Assembly (NCBI RefSeq): GCF_032917945.1
Contig: NZ_CP136624.1
Coordinates: 7,936,001-8,000,000 of the forward strand
Direction of reading: 5' to 3'
DNA length: 64,000 bases
From: Bradyrhizobium sp. sBnM-33
Lineage (GTDB): Bacteria > Pseudomonadota > Alphaproteobacteria > Rhizobiales > Xanthobacteraceae
The notes beneath the pieces are model-generated. The model was not told the DNA's origin. It worked only from the letters and a program-made list of their open reading frames with translations, and did not search any database. Both the position numbers and the translations under genes were made by a program. This document shows positions 34,777-43,820 of the stretch, piece after piece (the first letter of the stretch is position 1; every line of letters starts with the position of its first letter).

Positions 34777-35562
34777 TCACTCGGCGGCGCGCGCCAGGCG
34801 GAACGAGCCGCGGTCGCCCTCGCGGCTGATCAGGAGCAGCACCAGCGCCGAGGCATCGCCAAGCAGCGCGCGATGGGCCGCGATCGTGCGCGTCAGATGA
34901 TTGTAGATCACGACCGCCGGGATTGCCGCGACCAGACCGAGCGCGGTCGCCAGCAACGCTTCCGCGATGCCGGGGGCGACGACGGCAAGGTTGGTGGTTT
35001 TGGCCTCGGAAATGCCGATGAAGGAGTTCATGATGCCCCACACGGTGCCGAACAGGCCGACGAACGGCGCGGTGGCGCCGATGGTCGCGAGCACGCCGGT
35101 GCCGCGGGCGATCTGCCTGGACATGGCCGCCTCGACCCGCTCCAGCCGCAGCGCGACCCGTTCCTTGAGGCCGTCGTCGAAATGACCGCCGGAGAGGCTG
35201 GCCTCGCGGGCGGCGGACTGAATGATCTGTGCCACCGCATCGTTGCCGCCGCGGATTTCCTGCTCGGCCTTGGCGAGCACGGTATCGGTTTCCAAGAGGC
35301 TGAGGCGCCGTTTGGCGGTCGCGGTCTTGCGGCGGATCTCGACGGTTTTCGCCAGCCAGATCGTCCACGTCACCAGCGAGGCGAAGGCCAAGCCCACCAT
35401 GACCGCCTGCACCACGACGTCCGCATTCACGAACATGTTCCAGGGCGACAGGTTGCGCGGCAGCAGCGCGACGTCGGCGGCGGCGTGGGCCACGCTCGGC
35501 AGAGCCGCCAAGCCGATTCCGCCACACCAACGGATCATAACATCAGGCACTGTTCGCTGCAT
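34777..35562 (-). CDS. exbB: ExbB, TonB-system proton channel subunit
   Basis: This encodes 261 residues from the ATG at 35562, with GGGAGA upstream. It has a signal-like first segment (about 10-26), then three membrane helices: about 50-68 (VVQAVMVGLAFASLVTWTIWL), 150-172 (GVLATIGATAPFVGLFGTVWGIM) and 192-214. The MotA/TolQ/ExbB block is IGATAPFVGLFGTVWGIMNSF with GLVAAIPAVVIYN later. With ExbD it forms the proton channel for TonB. It starts 32 bp after hutX ends. Confidence 0.93.
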   Translation of the reverse strand: MQRTVPDVMIRWCGGIGLAALPSVAHAAADVALLPRNLSPWNMFVNADVVVQAVMVGLAFASLVTWTIWLAKTVEIRRKTATAKRRLSLLETDTVLAKAEQEIRGGNDAVAQIIQSAAREASLSGGHFDDGLKERVALRLERVEAAMSRQIARGTGVLATIGATAPFVGLFGTVWGIMNSFIGISEAKTTNLAVVAPGIAEALLATALGLVAAIPAVVIYNHLTRTIAAHRALLGDASALVLLLISREGDRGSFRLARAAE

Positions 35563-35593
35563 GATCGTCTCCCGGGCTGACAATGCGGATCGG

Positions 35594-36109
35594 TCACACC
35601 GCGCGGGCGGGCGCGATCCTTTCCGCAAGCGCATGAAAGCGCTGCAACTGGTCGCTGCGCAGCGCGCGCGTTTCGTCACGGCCGACAAACACCTTGAACA
35701 TGATGCCGCCGTCCACATTGATGAATGCGATGAAGGCCGACGACTTGCCCATGAAGGGCCGCTCGACGAAGGCGATCGCCGCGCAGCGCTCGTGCCGGAG
35801 ATGGCCGTGCAGCCCCTTCGGCTGCATCAGGTTGAAGTAGCCGCGGCCGATCTCGCCTGCAGGGATGGCGCCGGTGAATTCGAAGATCGCATCGTCGGTG
35901 TGGACGATCAGCGTCACCTCGCCCCATTGCGCCACATCATTCATCGCGGCGGCGAAATCGCCACCGGGGCCGAGGCGCACCATCGATTCAGGCATAGCCT
36001 CCAGGACGGCGCGCGGGCTCACTTTCCGCTCCCGCGCCACGTCCTCGATCACTGCTCCTGGATTGTCAGCCATATACGCCTTGAGTTCGGCAAGCTCCGT
36101 GCTCAACAT
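35594..36109 (-). CDS. hutX: HutX cytosolic heme carrier
   Basis: This encodes 171 residues from the ATG at 36109, with GGAGGG about 6 nt upstream. The sequence, with a short helix-turn-helix-like start (VIEDVARERKVSPRAVLEAMP) followed by a beta-rich part and the GYFNLMQPKGLHGHLRHER block, matches the HutX family, which binds heme in the cytosol and passes it to a degrading enzyme. It lies between hmuQ (15 bp upstream) and exbB in the heme operon. Candidate heme ligands include His residues in the GLHGHLRH stretch (inference). Confidence 0.88.
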   Translation of the reverse strand: MLSTELAELKAYMADNPGAVIEDVARERKVSPRAVLEAMPESMVRLGPGGDFAAAMNDVAQWGEVTLIVHTDDAIFEFTGAIPAGEIGRGYFNLMQPKGLHGHLRHERCAAIAFVERPFMGKSSAFIAFINVDGGIMFKVFVGRDETRALRSDQLQRFHALAERIAPARAV

Positions 36110-36123
36110 GACAGCCCTCCCCG

Positions 36124-36459
36124 TCACGCAGCGGCGCTGGATTTGCGTTCGCTCAGGATCACTTCGAAACCTTCGAACTTGGGGTGGCCGAGGTAGAGGC
36201 TTTCGCCGGTCTTGTTGTCGGCGCGGGCGTGGGCGCGGCGAAATTCTTCCGATTTGGTCCAGGCTTCGAATGCCGCCTTGTCGATCCAGACCGTGTGCGA
36301 CGAGTAGAGCGTGTGATCCTCGGCGACGGGCCCCTTCAGCAGGTGAAACTCGACGAAACCGGCCATGTTGCTGAGATAGGACTCGCGCGTGCGCCACACC
36401 GTCTCGAAGGCCGCCTCAGAGCCAATCTTCACCTGGAACCGATTCATCGCGATAAACAT
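36124..36459 (-). CDS. hmuQ: IsdG-family heme oxygenase (HmuQ-like)
   Basis: This encodes 111 residues of the antibiotic-biosynthesis-monooxygenase fold. The key trio matches IsdG/IsdI: N6 (MNRF), W67 (FEAWTK) and H77 (RRAHAR), with the same spacing as IsdG N7/W67/H77. It should degrade heme to release iron. Bradyrhizobium japonicum HmuQ and HmuD are known heme oxygenases of this family; by position beside hmuR this is most likely HmuQ. It follows hmuR by a 151-bp gap on the same strand and precedes hutX by 14 bp. Confidence 0.87.
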   Translation of the reverse strand: MFIAMNRFQVKIGSEAAFETVWRTRESYLSNMAGFVEFHLLKGPVAEDHTLYSSHTVWIDKAAFEAWTKSEEFRRAHARADNKTGESLYLGHPKFEGFEVILSERKSSAAA

Positions 36460-36610
36460 TTGAAATCTCCTTGCTGGGTTGCTGGGGTGCGCCTGGCGTA
36501 CCGTTTGAGTTGGTTAGAAACATCCGATGCACCGAAGTCGCGCTGGAGCATCAGCGCGGCCCGGTGCGTTTGGAGGTGATGGTCTCACGCGAGACCGCGG
36601 ATTCTTCGTG

Positions 36611-39004
36611 TCAGGTTCCTCCGAAGTGATATCTGAGGCCGCCCTTGAAGACGATGCCGGCGCCAGCGCTGGCCCATTTGACGTCGTTCTGCGTGTCGCC
36701 CGCGCTCCCGACCGGAATAGCGTACGGCCGATAGTACTGGTTGAGAAGGTTCTCGACCGAGAAATTGAACGTGACATCCCGCGTCGGCTGATACTGCACA
36801 TACAGGTTGACGAGGTCGTACGACGTGGCCGCCGTGTAGGTCGGAGGAATGTTCCTGTTTGCGATGGCCGACGTCCACAGCATCGAAAGAATGAGCGTCC
36901 TGTCGAGCAGCCGCACACCGGCCGTCGTCGTGATCTTCTGCGGCGGGACGCTGTACAGTCCAAATCCCGTCTGCAGGTTCTTGCCGTCCTGGAATGAGCC
37001 GGAAACCCCTGCGTACCAGAGGCCGGCGTCATACATCGTCTCGGCCTCGAAGCCCTGAATTCGTGCGGAGGCAACGTTCTGATACTGCAGGAAGGGCAGG
37101 ACGGTAATCCTCGGCGCGGGTGGTGGGCCGGTCGGCACCGTCAGCGGCGTTCCGAAGGCAACCTGGTCGATGAAGTCGGTGATGTCGTTGCGGAAGAAGT
37201 TGATTTTGCCGCGGAAGCTGTCGCCGACAATGAACAAATCGTTCTTCCTGATGTTGAATCCAATTTCCTTGTTCTTGCCGACCTCGGGACGCAGGTTCGG
37301 ATTGGGCACAAAGCAGAAGGTCGAGTCAGCGCCCGGACCCGGCGTCCCCGATGGGCAACGGAAGAACGAATCGTTGATCGTAGCGCCGGCATGCGGGCCG
37401 TTGACCAGCGTCTCCGTGATCGACGGAGCACGGTAGCCTTCTGCGTAACTGGCGTAGGGCGTCACCACCGCCACTGGCATCAAGGCGACCGTGATCTTCG
37501 GCGACAGCCGGTCACCCCCTGCGGATGTCGCCCCTGATTCCAAGCTGTAGTTGTCGTAGCGCAGTGCGCTGATCGTCTCCAGCAGGTTGCTGTATGTAGC
37601 CTTCCATTGGACAAATCCGCCGGACACCGTACGCCTTCCACCTGGAGTCGTAACATCCGAGGTACCGCGCCGGTCGGCCGTCTTCACGTTGTCCTGGAAC
37701 GCATCGGCGCCGAAGGTGACCGCATGGTGCCAATCCGCATATTCGAAGCGCGAGGTGTTGTGCGCGTCGAAACCGACCGTATCGAGCAGGTAGCCACGGT
37801 TGTCACCGATACAGCCGGAGACCGCATTGCCCGGCACGCCGCCGCAAAAGACCGAGGGAGTCGTGCTGGTGTGACGCGTCTTGATCTGATCGTTCTCGGT
37901 GCGATTCCAGTAGACCTTTGCATCCCAATCGAAAACCTTGTCGTCCGGTTGCGAATATTTCCAGCCGAGCGTCGTCGTGTAGTTCTTCACGTCGGTCCTG
38001 TAGATCGACGTGCCGTTTAGGTTGTTGGTCCCGTTCGGATTGGTGGAGTTGGGATCACCGGCGCGGCGCGGCGGCTGACCCACACTGTAAAGATCTTCCT
38101 GGAATATCGTGCCGAGCTTGACTTCGTGTCCGTCAGCCGGGCGCACCGTCACCTTGGCAAGGCCAGCGGTGAGCCGATTTCCGGTATTGGCGACTTCGAA
38201 TCCGGTACCGTCCTTGTAGCTTTCCTGCGCGCTATAGGTACCGCCGGCAAAGAAATCCACATTCGGGGTAACGTGGACACCGCCGAACAGCGAACCAAGG
38301 GCGCGGCCCTGATTGGTGCCGAGTATGGTCTTTGCGTCGACACCCCAACGCTCGCCCGGGCGAACGACATCATCGATGTCCTTGGTGCGGAACGACGCCA
38401 CGCCGCCGATCGCGCCCGAACCGTAGATGTTGGCCGTCGGCCCCCGCACGATGTCGATGCTGCTGACCAATTCCGGGTTGAGGAAGAAGGAGCCGTTCGC
38501 GAAATGGCCGGTGCGCTGATAGTTCTGCCGCGCACCATCGACCACCACGGCGACACGACCGAAATCCTGCAGGCCGCGTATGTTAATCGAAGTGGACGGC
38601 TCGTCGCCACGGTCCTGCACCCAGACGCCGGGAATATTGTAGAGAAGTCCGCCGAGCGTGCTGGCTTGGCGGCCCTGGATCTCTTCCAGCGTTACGACGC
38701 TCACTGGAGCCAGCGCGTCGATCGCGCGCTCGTCGGTCCTAGTGGCGACAGCCGTAATCGTATCGAGTGACTGCACCGGCGCGGCTCCAATCTGCGCCCG
38801 CGCATTCATCGCAGGCGCCGTTGCCTGCTGCTCCTGCGGCGGCTTCGCCGGCTTGCGCCGCGACTGCTTCTGCCGCTCGGACGCGCCGCTTGCGGCCTGC
38901 GTATCCGCCGTCTGCGCGTTGCCGGCTTCCCCGACCAGCAATGCAATTGAAAACACCGACGCGCCCAACAAGAGGGCGCGCGAAATCCTAGCCCCGTCAG
39001 CCAT
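36611..39004 (-). CDS. hmuR: TonB-dependent heme/hemoprotein receptor HmuR-like
   Basis: This encodes 797 residues. From the ATG at 39004 there is a signal peptide (about 1-27, ending EAGNAQT), then a plug domain with SVVTLEEIQGRQASTLGGLLYNIPGVWV and NIRGLQDFGRVAVVVDGARQNYQR. The beta barrel follows. Heme-receptor motifs are YRAP (for FRAP) in EGYRAPSITETL and NPNL in PNPNLRPEVG. Between them is a His-containing NGPHAGAT, possibly a heme ligand. It ends in an aromatic-rich barrel strand (YHFGGT). It is the first gene of the operon that also encodes HmuQ, HutX, ExbB, ExbD and TonB. Confidence 0.9.
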   Translation of the reverse strand: MADGARISRALLLGASVFSIALLVGEAGNAQTADTQAASGASERQKQSRRKPAKPPQEQQATAPAMNARAQIGAAPVQSLDTITAVATRTDERAIDALAPVSVVTLEEIQGRQASTLGGLLYNIPGVWVQDRGDEPSTSINIRGLQDFGRVAVVVDGARQNYQRTGHFANGSFFLNPELVSSIDIVRGPTANIYGSGAIGGVASFRTKDIDDVVRPGERWGVDAKTILGTNQGRALGSLFGGVHVTPNVDFFAGGTYSAQESYKDGTGFEVANTGNRLTAGLAKVTVRPADGHEVKLGTIFQEDLYSVGQPPRRAGDPNSTNPNGTNNLNGTSIYRTDVKNYTTTLGWKYSQPDDKVFDWDAKVYWNRTENDQIKTRHTSTTPSVFCGGVPGNAVSGCIGDNRGYLLDTVGFDAHNTSRFEYADWHHAVTFGADAFQDNVKTADRRGTSDVTTPGGRRTVSGGFVQWKATYSNLLETISALRYDNYSLESGATSAGGDRLSPKITVALMPVAVVTPYASYAEGYRAPSITETLVNGPHAGATINDSFFRCPSGTPGPGADSTFCFVPNPNLRPEVGKNKEIGFNIRKNDLFIVGDSFRGKINFFRNDITDFIDQVAFGTPLTVPTGPPPAPRITVLPFLQYQNVASARIQGFEAETMYDAGLWYAGVSGSFQDGKNLQTGFGLYSVPPQKITTTAGVRLLDRTLILSMLWTSAIANRNIPPTYTAATSYDLVNLYVQYQPTRDVTFNFSVENLLNQYYRPYAIPVGSAGDTQNDVKWASAGAGIVFKGGLRYHFGGT

Positions 39005-39167
39005 ACAACCCCAGCCCCGATATCTGTTCTTTTGGGTCTGGCTGGCGGGCGCTGCGCGTAACTTGCGAGCTGCTTGCTGGCTGCCACATTCGCGACGCAG
39101 GCACATGCCCGCATCGTGTCATACTTGGTTACGTGGCGGGTTCCGGGCGGTCAAGAACCGCATCAGG

Positions 39168-39192
39168 CACTTTATATCGATTGTAAAGTGCA
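39168..39192. promoter_or_regulatory. Dyad in the hmuR/hmuP intergenic region
   Basis: GCACTTTA (39168-39175) and TAAAGTGC (39185-39192) are perfect inverted repeats separated by 9 nt. The site is 163 bp upstream of hmuR and 73 bp upstream of hmuP. The heme genes of Bradyrhizobium are controlled by Irr with HmuP, whose usual iron-control element has TTTAGAA-type halves; this dyad does not match that, so it could bind HmuP or another factor (inference). Confidence 0.5.
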
Positions 39193-39265
39193 GCGGTTGG
39201 ATTGCAGCGCATCGCAACTGTACAAACATGGCTTCACACAGGCTTTTCGGGGCACCACAAACGAC

Positions 39266-39472
39266 ATGTCCGCAGCAACAGGAGACAAACTCGGAGCCGC
39301 CCGGACGCAAGCCGGCAGTCCCGCTTCCGCAGCCAGATCGCTTGCCATCAGCGGCAACCGGATCGACAGCCGCGAACTGTTCGCCACCGAGCGCGAAATC
39401 ATCATCGCGCATGGCGAGGAGCATTATCGCCTGCGGCTGACGTCGCAGAACAAGCTGATCCTGACCAAGTGA
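39266..39472 (+). CDS. hmuP: HemP/HmuP hemin-uptake regulatory protein
   Basis: This encodes 68 residues. The HemP-family block is SRELFATEREIIIAHGEEHYRLRLTSQNKLILTK (35-68), which fits the small HemP domain at the C-terminus. In Bradyrhizobium this protein, HmuP, acts with Irr as co-activator of hmuR. The ATG at 39266 is the likely start; upstream frame is open but without signals. It is the first gene of the plus-strand run hmuP-hmuT-hmuU-hmuV. Confidence 0.85.
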   Translation: MSAATGDKLGAARTQAGSPASAARSLAISGNRIDSRELFATEREIIIAHGEEHYRLRLTSQNKLILTK

Positions 39473-39491
39473 CCGACCTGGTGAACCGGCA

Positions 39492-40442
39492 ATGACAGTT
39501 TGTCGTACGCTCGCAGTGTCGGCCGCCGCGGGCTGCTTCCTGCTTAGCGGCGTCGCGCTCGCTGCGGGAATTACGGTGCATGACGCCCGCAATCGCGATG
39601 TCACGATCGGTGATCCCGCGCGGATCGTCTCGATCGGCGGCGCGATCACGGAAATTCTCTATGCGCTCGGTTTCGAGGACCGCCTCGTTGGCGTCGACTC
39701 GACCAGCCTCTATCCGGCCGCGGCACGCGAGAAACCGGATGTCGGCTACATGCGCCAGCTTTCGGCCGAGGGCGTGCTCGGGCTCAACCCCTCCCTGGTG
39801 CTGGCGGCGCAAGGGTCCGGGCCGAAGGAAACCATGGACGTGCTGGAAGCCGCCAAGGTGCCGCTGGTGCTGGTGCCCGAAACCTTTTCGGAAGCAGGCC
39901 TGCTCGACAAGATCAAGTTGGTCGGCCACGCCATGGGCGCGGACAAGCGCGCCGAATGCCTGACCGCGGCGGTGTCGGACGATTTGGCGCAACTGCGCGA
40001 GCTGCGCGCCAAGGTGACGAAGCCGGTGCGCGTGATGTTCGTGATGTCGCTGTTGAACGGCCGGGCGATGGCCGCCGGAAAGAACACCGCGGCAAACGAG
40101 ATCATCGCGCTTGCCGGCGGCGTCAACGCGATCGACGGCTACGAGGGCTACAAGATCATCAACGACGAGGCGATCGTCGCGGCGAAGCCCGACGTGGTGC
40201 TCTCGATCCAACGCGGCAAGGATTCCGTGGTCGCGGAGACGGTGTATCTTCATCCGGCCTTCGCGCTGACCCCTGTTGCGGCGAACAAGACCTTCATCTC
40301 CATGGAAGGCCTCTATCTGCTCGGCTTCGGGCCGCGCACCGCGGCCGCCGCCCGCGATCTCTCGATCAAGCTCTATCCGACGCTGGCGCCGCAGGCCGAG
40401 ACATTCAAGCCTGCGGCACTCACCGCCGATTGCCGGAAATGA
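39492..40442 (+). CDS. hmuT: Heme ABC transporter periplasmic binding protein
   Basis: This encodes 316 residues with a signal peptide at about 1-25 (AVSAAAGCFLLSGVALAAG). The remaining sequence is a class III helical-backbone binding protein (EILYALGFEDRLVGVDSTSLYP, DVGYMRQLSAEGVLGLNPSLVL). It receives heme from HmuR in the periplasm. Its stop overlaps the hmuU start (ATGA), and hmuP is 19 bp upstream, so these genes form one operon. Confidence 0.93.
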   Translation: MTVCRTLAVSAAAGCFLLSGVALAAGITVHDARNRDVTIGDPARIVSIGGAITEILYALGFEDRLVGVDSTSLYPAAAREKPDVGYMRQLSAEGVLGLNPSLVLAAQGSGPKETMDVLEAAKVPLVLVPETFSEAGLLDKIKLVGHAMGADKRAECLTAAVSDDLAQLRELRAKVTKPVRVMFVMSLLNGRAMAAGKNTAANEIIALAGGVNAIDGYEGYKIINDEAIVAAKPDVVLSIQRGKDSVVAETVYLHPAFALTPVAANKTFISMEGLYLLGFGPRTAAAARDLSIKLYPTLAPQAETFKPAALTADCRK

Positions 40443-41530
40443 CCGTCCTGACCGAGGCTAGCGCCAGGCGCCGCAGCGGATACGCGTTGCGTCCTCCCGC
40501 CTCGCTGACCCTTGTCTGCCTGTTCGCCGCGCTGGCGGGTGCGGCGCTGATCGCGCTGACGGTTGGCGCCGCCGGAATTCCGCTGGCGCGGCTGCCGGCC
40601 GCACTCGGCCTGTGGGGCGAGGCTTCGGCCGGTCCGACGCTCGCGCGCGACCAGCTTGTGCTGTGGTCGATCCGGATTCCACGGATCGGCGCGGCCGCGA
40701 TGATCGGCGCGCTGCTCGCGGCATCGGGAGCCATCATGCAGGGGCTGTTTCGCAATCCCCTCGCCGACCCCGCGCTGGTCGGCGTTTCCTCCGGCGGCGC
40801 GCTGGCGGCCGCGGCTGCGATCGTCTTCACCGACAGCCAGATCGGCCAGAACTTCCGTTTCATGCAGCATCAGTTGCTGCCGATCGCGGCCTTCGCCGGG
40901 TCGCTCGCGACCACCGTCATCCTTTATTCGATCGCGAGCCGCTCGGGGCGGACGTCGATCGCGATTTTCCTGCTGGCCGGCATTGCCATCGCCGCCATCG
41001 CCAACGCCGGCATCGGGCTCCTCGTATTCATCGCCGACGATCGCCAGTTGCGCGACATCACGTTCTGGCTATTAGGTTCGCTGAGCGGCGCGACCTGGCC
41101 CAAGCTCGCCACGCTGGCGCCGGTGCTGGGATGTGCCGCGATCGCCTGCGTCTCGATTGCGCGTAGGCTCGACGTACTGGTGCTCGGCGAGGCCGAGGCG
41201 TTCCATAGCGGCGTCGACGTCGAGCGGCTGAAGCGGATTTCAATCGTGCTGGTGTCGGCGATGACGGGCGTGGCGGTTTCGGTCTGCGGCGTCGTCGGCT
41301 TTATCGGCATCGTGGTGCCGCATCTGTTGCGGCTGGTGATCGGGCCGGCGCACCGCTTGCTGTTGCCCGCTTCCATGCTGCTGGGCGCGGTGCTGCTGGT
41401 GGGCGCCGATACGCTGGCCCGCACCATCGTCGCGCCCGCGGAAATGCCGATCGGCATCCTGACGGCAGCAATCGGCGCGCCATTCTTTCTGGCCATGCTG
41501 CTCCGCCAGCGCGGGCTGGTTTCGCTATGA
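40439..41530 (+). CDS. hmuU: Heme ABC transporter permease (FecCD family)
   Basis: This encodes 363 residues from the ATG at 40439 overlapping the hmuT stop. It has the FecCD layout: about nine to ten membrane helices, the early segment IRIPRIGAAAMIGALLAASGAIMQGLFRNPLADPALVGVSSG, and the late GVVGFIGIVVPHLLRLVIGPAHR. It forms a homodimer in the inner membrane to move heme. It overlaps hmuV by ATGA. The signature regions are standard for siderophore and heme importers. Confidence 0.94.
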   Translation: MTVLTEASARRRSGYALRPPASLTLVCLFAALAGAALIALTVGAAGIPLARLPAALGLWGEASAGPTLARDQLVLWSIRIPRIGAAAMIGALLAASGAIMQGLFRNPLADPALVGVSSGGALAAAAAIVFTDSQIGQNFRFMQHQLLPIAAFAGSLATTVILYSIASRSGRTSIAIFLLAGIAIAAIANAGIGLLVFIADDRQLRDITFWLLGSLSGATWPKLATLAPVLGCAAIACVSIARRLDVLVLGEAEAFHSGVDVERLKRISIVLVSAMTGVAVSVCGVVGFIGIVVPHLLRLVIGPAHRLLLPASMLLGAVLLVGADTLARTIVAPAEMPIGILTAAIGAPFFLAMLLRQRGLVSL

Positions 41531-42327
41531 CCGCCATTCTCGAAGCGCAGTTGGTTTCGATGGTCGTTGGCGGCGCCACGCTGGTCGATGGCATTGATCT
41601 TTGCGTCGCCCCCGGCGAGATGGTCGCGATCGTCGGCCCCAACGGCGCCGGCAAATCGACGCTGCTGCGGATGCTGTCCGGCGATCTCCGCCCGACGCGC
41701 GGTCAGATCAGGCTGAAGCAGCGCGACATCCACCTCTATGCGCCGCGTCAGCTCGCTTATCACCGCGCGATGCTGTCGCAGCATGTCAACGTCAACTTCC
41801 CGTTCACGGTCGAGGAGATCGTCCATATGGGCGCGGGTGATGCCGGCCGCTCCGCCGCGCAGCGGCTGGTCGATGCGGCGCTCGGCGAGGTCGATCTGGC
41901 GCATTTCAGCCAGCGGCAATTGCCGACGCTCTCGGGCGGCGAACAGCAGCGCGCGCATTTCGCCCGCGTGCTGGTGCAGCTCGCCTGCGGCGAGGCGCTG
42001 CATGGACCGGGGCTTCTGTTGCTGGACGAGCCGACCTCGAGTCTCGACATGCGCCACCAGATCGACCTTGTAGAAACCGCAAAGCGGCGCGCGCAGAACG
42101 GCACGGCTGTTATCGCGGTGCTGCACGACCTCAATCTCGCCATGCGGTTCGCCGACCGGATCGTGCTCTTGCATCGCGGCCGGCTCGCCGTCGATGGCGG
42201 CCGCAGCGATGTGATCACGACGGAAACCATCCGTCGGATTTTTGAGGTGGATGTGAAGATCGACTATACCGATCAGGGTGTGCCGTTCCTGCTGCCGCAG
42301 ACCATGCGGCCGGCTGCAACGCAGTAA
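41527..42327 (+). CDS. hmuV: Heme ABC transporter ATP-binding protein
   Basis: This encodes 266 residues of an ATPase. Walker A is GPNGAGKST at 37-45, the signature is LSGGEQQR, and Walker B is LLLLDEPTSSLD. The His switch is the LHDLNLAMRF segment. It powers HmuU to import heme. It starts within the end of hmuU (ATGA) and ends the plus-strand heme operon. Confidence 0.95.
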   Translation: MTAILEAQLVSMVVGGATLVDGIDLCVAPGEMVAIVGPNGAGKSTLLRMLSGDLRPTRGQIRLKQRDIHLYAPRQLAYHRAMLSQHVNVNFPFTVEEIVHMGAGDAGRSAAQRLVDAALGEVDLAHFSQRQLPTLSGGEQQRAHFARVLVQLACGEALHGPGLLLLDEPTSSLDMRHQIDLVETAKRRAQNGTAVIAVLHDLNLAMRFADRIVLLHRGRLAVDGGRSDVITTETIRRIFEVDVKIDYTDQGVPFLLPQTMRPAATQ

Positions 42328-42364
42328 CACCTAAACCGCAGCCTTATCCAACGCCGTTACGCGG

Positions 42365-42393
42365 CTTTCACAAAACTGTCAGCCGGCTGTAAC
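42365..42393 (+). promoter_or_regulatory. Three-repeat Pho box
   Basis: Three heptamers in 11-nt steps are present: CTTTCAC (42365-42371), CTGTCAG (42376-42382) and CTGTAAC (42387-42393), with 4-nt spacers AAAA and CCGG. This matches the PhoB direct repeat CTGTCAY-N4-CTGTCAY. It ends 49 bp upstream of the ATG at 42442, so it would place that gene under phosphate-starvation control. The central unit is the best match; the others differ at one or two positions. Confidence 0.75.
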
Positions 42394-42441
42394 AGCCGCT
42401 GCGCAAGACACTCCGCATCGCCATTCTACAGGAGATCCGCC

Positions 42442-43794
42442 ATGCGCGTGTCATTGCTCTGCTCCGTCGCCTCCGTGTTTCTGGCCGGCGCTGCCTTCGC
42501 CCAAGGTGAAGGCGAATTTCCCGCCACGCTGAAGGGCCACGCCGTGCTGCCGGCACAGAGCTTTATCGAGGCGCCCGCTGATGCGCCTGACGATCTCAAG
42601 ACATCAGGCAAATACACCACCGGCCGCCGCGTCGACGCTGTGGGCACTGTGATGGGCAAATCCTACGAACGCCCGACCGGCGTATCGCTGCCGTTCAAGG
42701 GACAGCCGCTGCAGGGCCATTCCGGCATCAAGGTGATGGCTGACGGTTCGTTCTGGGTGCTCACCGACAACGGCATGGGCTCGCGCTACAACTCGGCCGA
42801 CTCGATGCTCTATCTCAACCGGCACAAGATCGACTGGGCGAGCGGCAAGATCGAGCGGCAGGAAACCATCTTCCTGCACGATCCGGACAAGAAGGTGCCG
42901 TTCCGCATCGTGCATGAGGACAGCGCCAAGCGCTATCTCACCGGTGCCGATTTCGACACCGAAGGTTTTCAGATCATCGGCGATACCATCTGGATCGGCG
43001 ACGAGTTCGGACCCTATGTGCTGAAGGCCGACAAAACCGGCAAGGTCCTGGCGGTGTTCGAAACCACCGCCGACGGCAAGCCGGTGCGCTCGCCCGATCA
43101 CTGGTCGGTGCAGTCGCCGGCAGCTCCAGGCGCAAGCTACACCACGGTCAATTTGCGCCGCTCCAAAGGCTATGAAGGTTTTGCCGCTTCGAAGGACGGC
43201 AAGTTCGTCTACGGGCTGCTGGAAGGCCCGCTGTGGGATGCCGAGAAGAAGGACCTTGAAAAGCTCGACGGCAAGGAAGCCGCGCGGATCCTCGAATTCG
43301 ACGTCGCGGCCGAAAAATTCACCGGCCGCTATTGGCACTATGTGTTCGATAAGAACGGCCACGCCATCGGCGACTTCAACATGATCGACGCTTCAAACGG
43401 CCTGATCATCGAGCGCGACAATGGCGAAGGCACCGCCGACAAGGTCTGCCCGGCCGGTCAGCGGGGCGAAAATTGTTTTGCGGACCTCGCCAAATTTAAG
43501 CGCGTCTACAAGGTCGAGCTCTCCGACGCCAATGTCGGCAAGCCAGTGCGCAAGATCGCCTATATCGACCTGATGAAGATCCGTGATCCCGACAAGAAGG
43601 CGCGCAAGCCGCTCAATGACGGCGTGCTGACCTTCCCGTTCTTCACCATCGAGAACGTCGATCGCGTCGACGACACCCACATCATCGTCGGCAACGACAA
43701 CAATTTGCCGTTCTCGTCGAGCCGCGACCCCAACAAGGCTGACGACAACGAGTTCGTGTTGCTGGAGGTGGAGGAGTTCTTGAAGGCGAAGTAG
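42442..43794 (+). CDS. Secreted esterase-like phytase-family protein
   Basis: This encodes 450 residues with a signal peptide at about 1-20 (LLCSVASVFLAGAAFAQ). The mature protein matches the esterase-like activity of phytase family (PF13449), a beta-propeller. Typical segments are FWVLTDNGMGSRYNSADSMLYL, GFQIIGDTIWIGDEFGPYVL and VDDTHIIVGNDNNLPFSSSR. It probably acts on phosphate esters in the periplasm. A Pho box with three repeats is upstream (42365-42393), consistent with a phosphorus-scavenging role. Confidence 0.87.
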   Translation: MRVSLLCSVASVFLAGAAFAQGEGEFPATLKGHAVLPAQSFIEAPADAPDDLKTSGKYTTGRRVDAVGTVMGKSYERPTGVSLPFKGQPLQGHSGIKVMADGSFWVLTDNGMGSRYNSADSMLYLNRHKIDWASGKIERQETIFLHDPDKKVPFRIVHEDSAKRYLTGADFDTEGFQIIGDTIWIGDEFGPYVLKADKTGKVLAVFETTADGKPVRSPDHWSVQSPAAPGASYTTVNLRRSKGYEGFAASKDGKFVYGLLEGPLWDAEKKDLEKLDGKEAARILEFDVAAEKFTGRYWHYVFDKNGHAIGDFNMIDASNGLIIERDNGEGTADKVCPAGQRGENCFADLAKFKRVYKVELSDANVGKPVRKIAYIDLMKIRDPDKKARKPLNDGVLTFPFFTIENVDRVDDTHIIVGNDNNLPFSSSRDPNKADDNEFVLLEVEEFLKAK

Positions 43795-43820
43795 GCCGTG
43801 GCGTCCAAGCCAATCCCATC

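Noticed and set aside
36514..36540. TTAGAA near 36514 as an iron-control element half-site
   Set aside because: Only a half-site is present and it is in the gap between hmuR and hmuQ, not at a promoter with a paired half.
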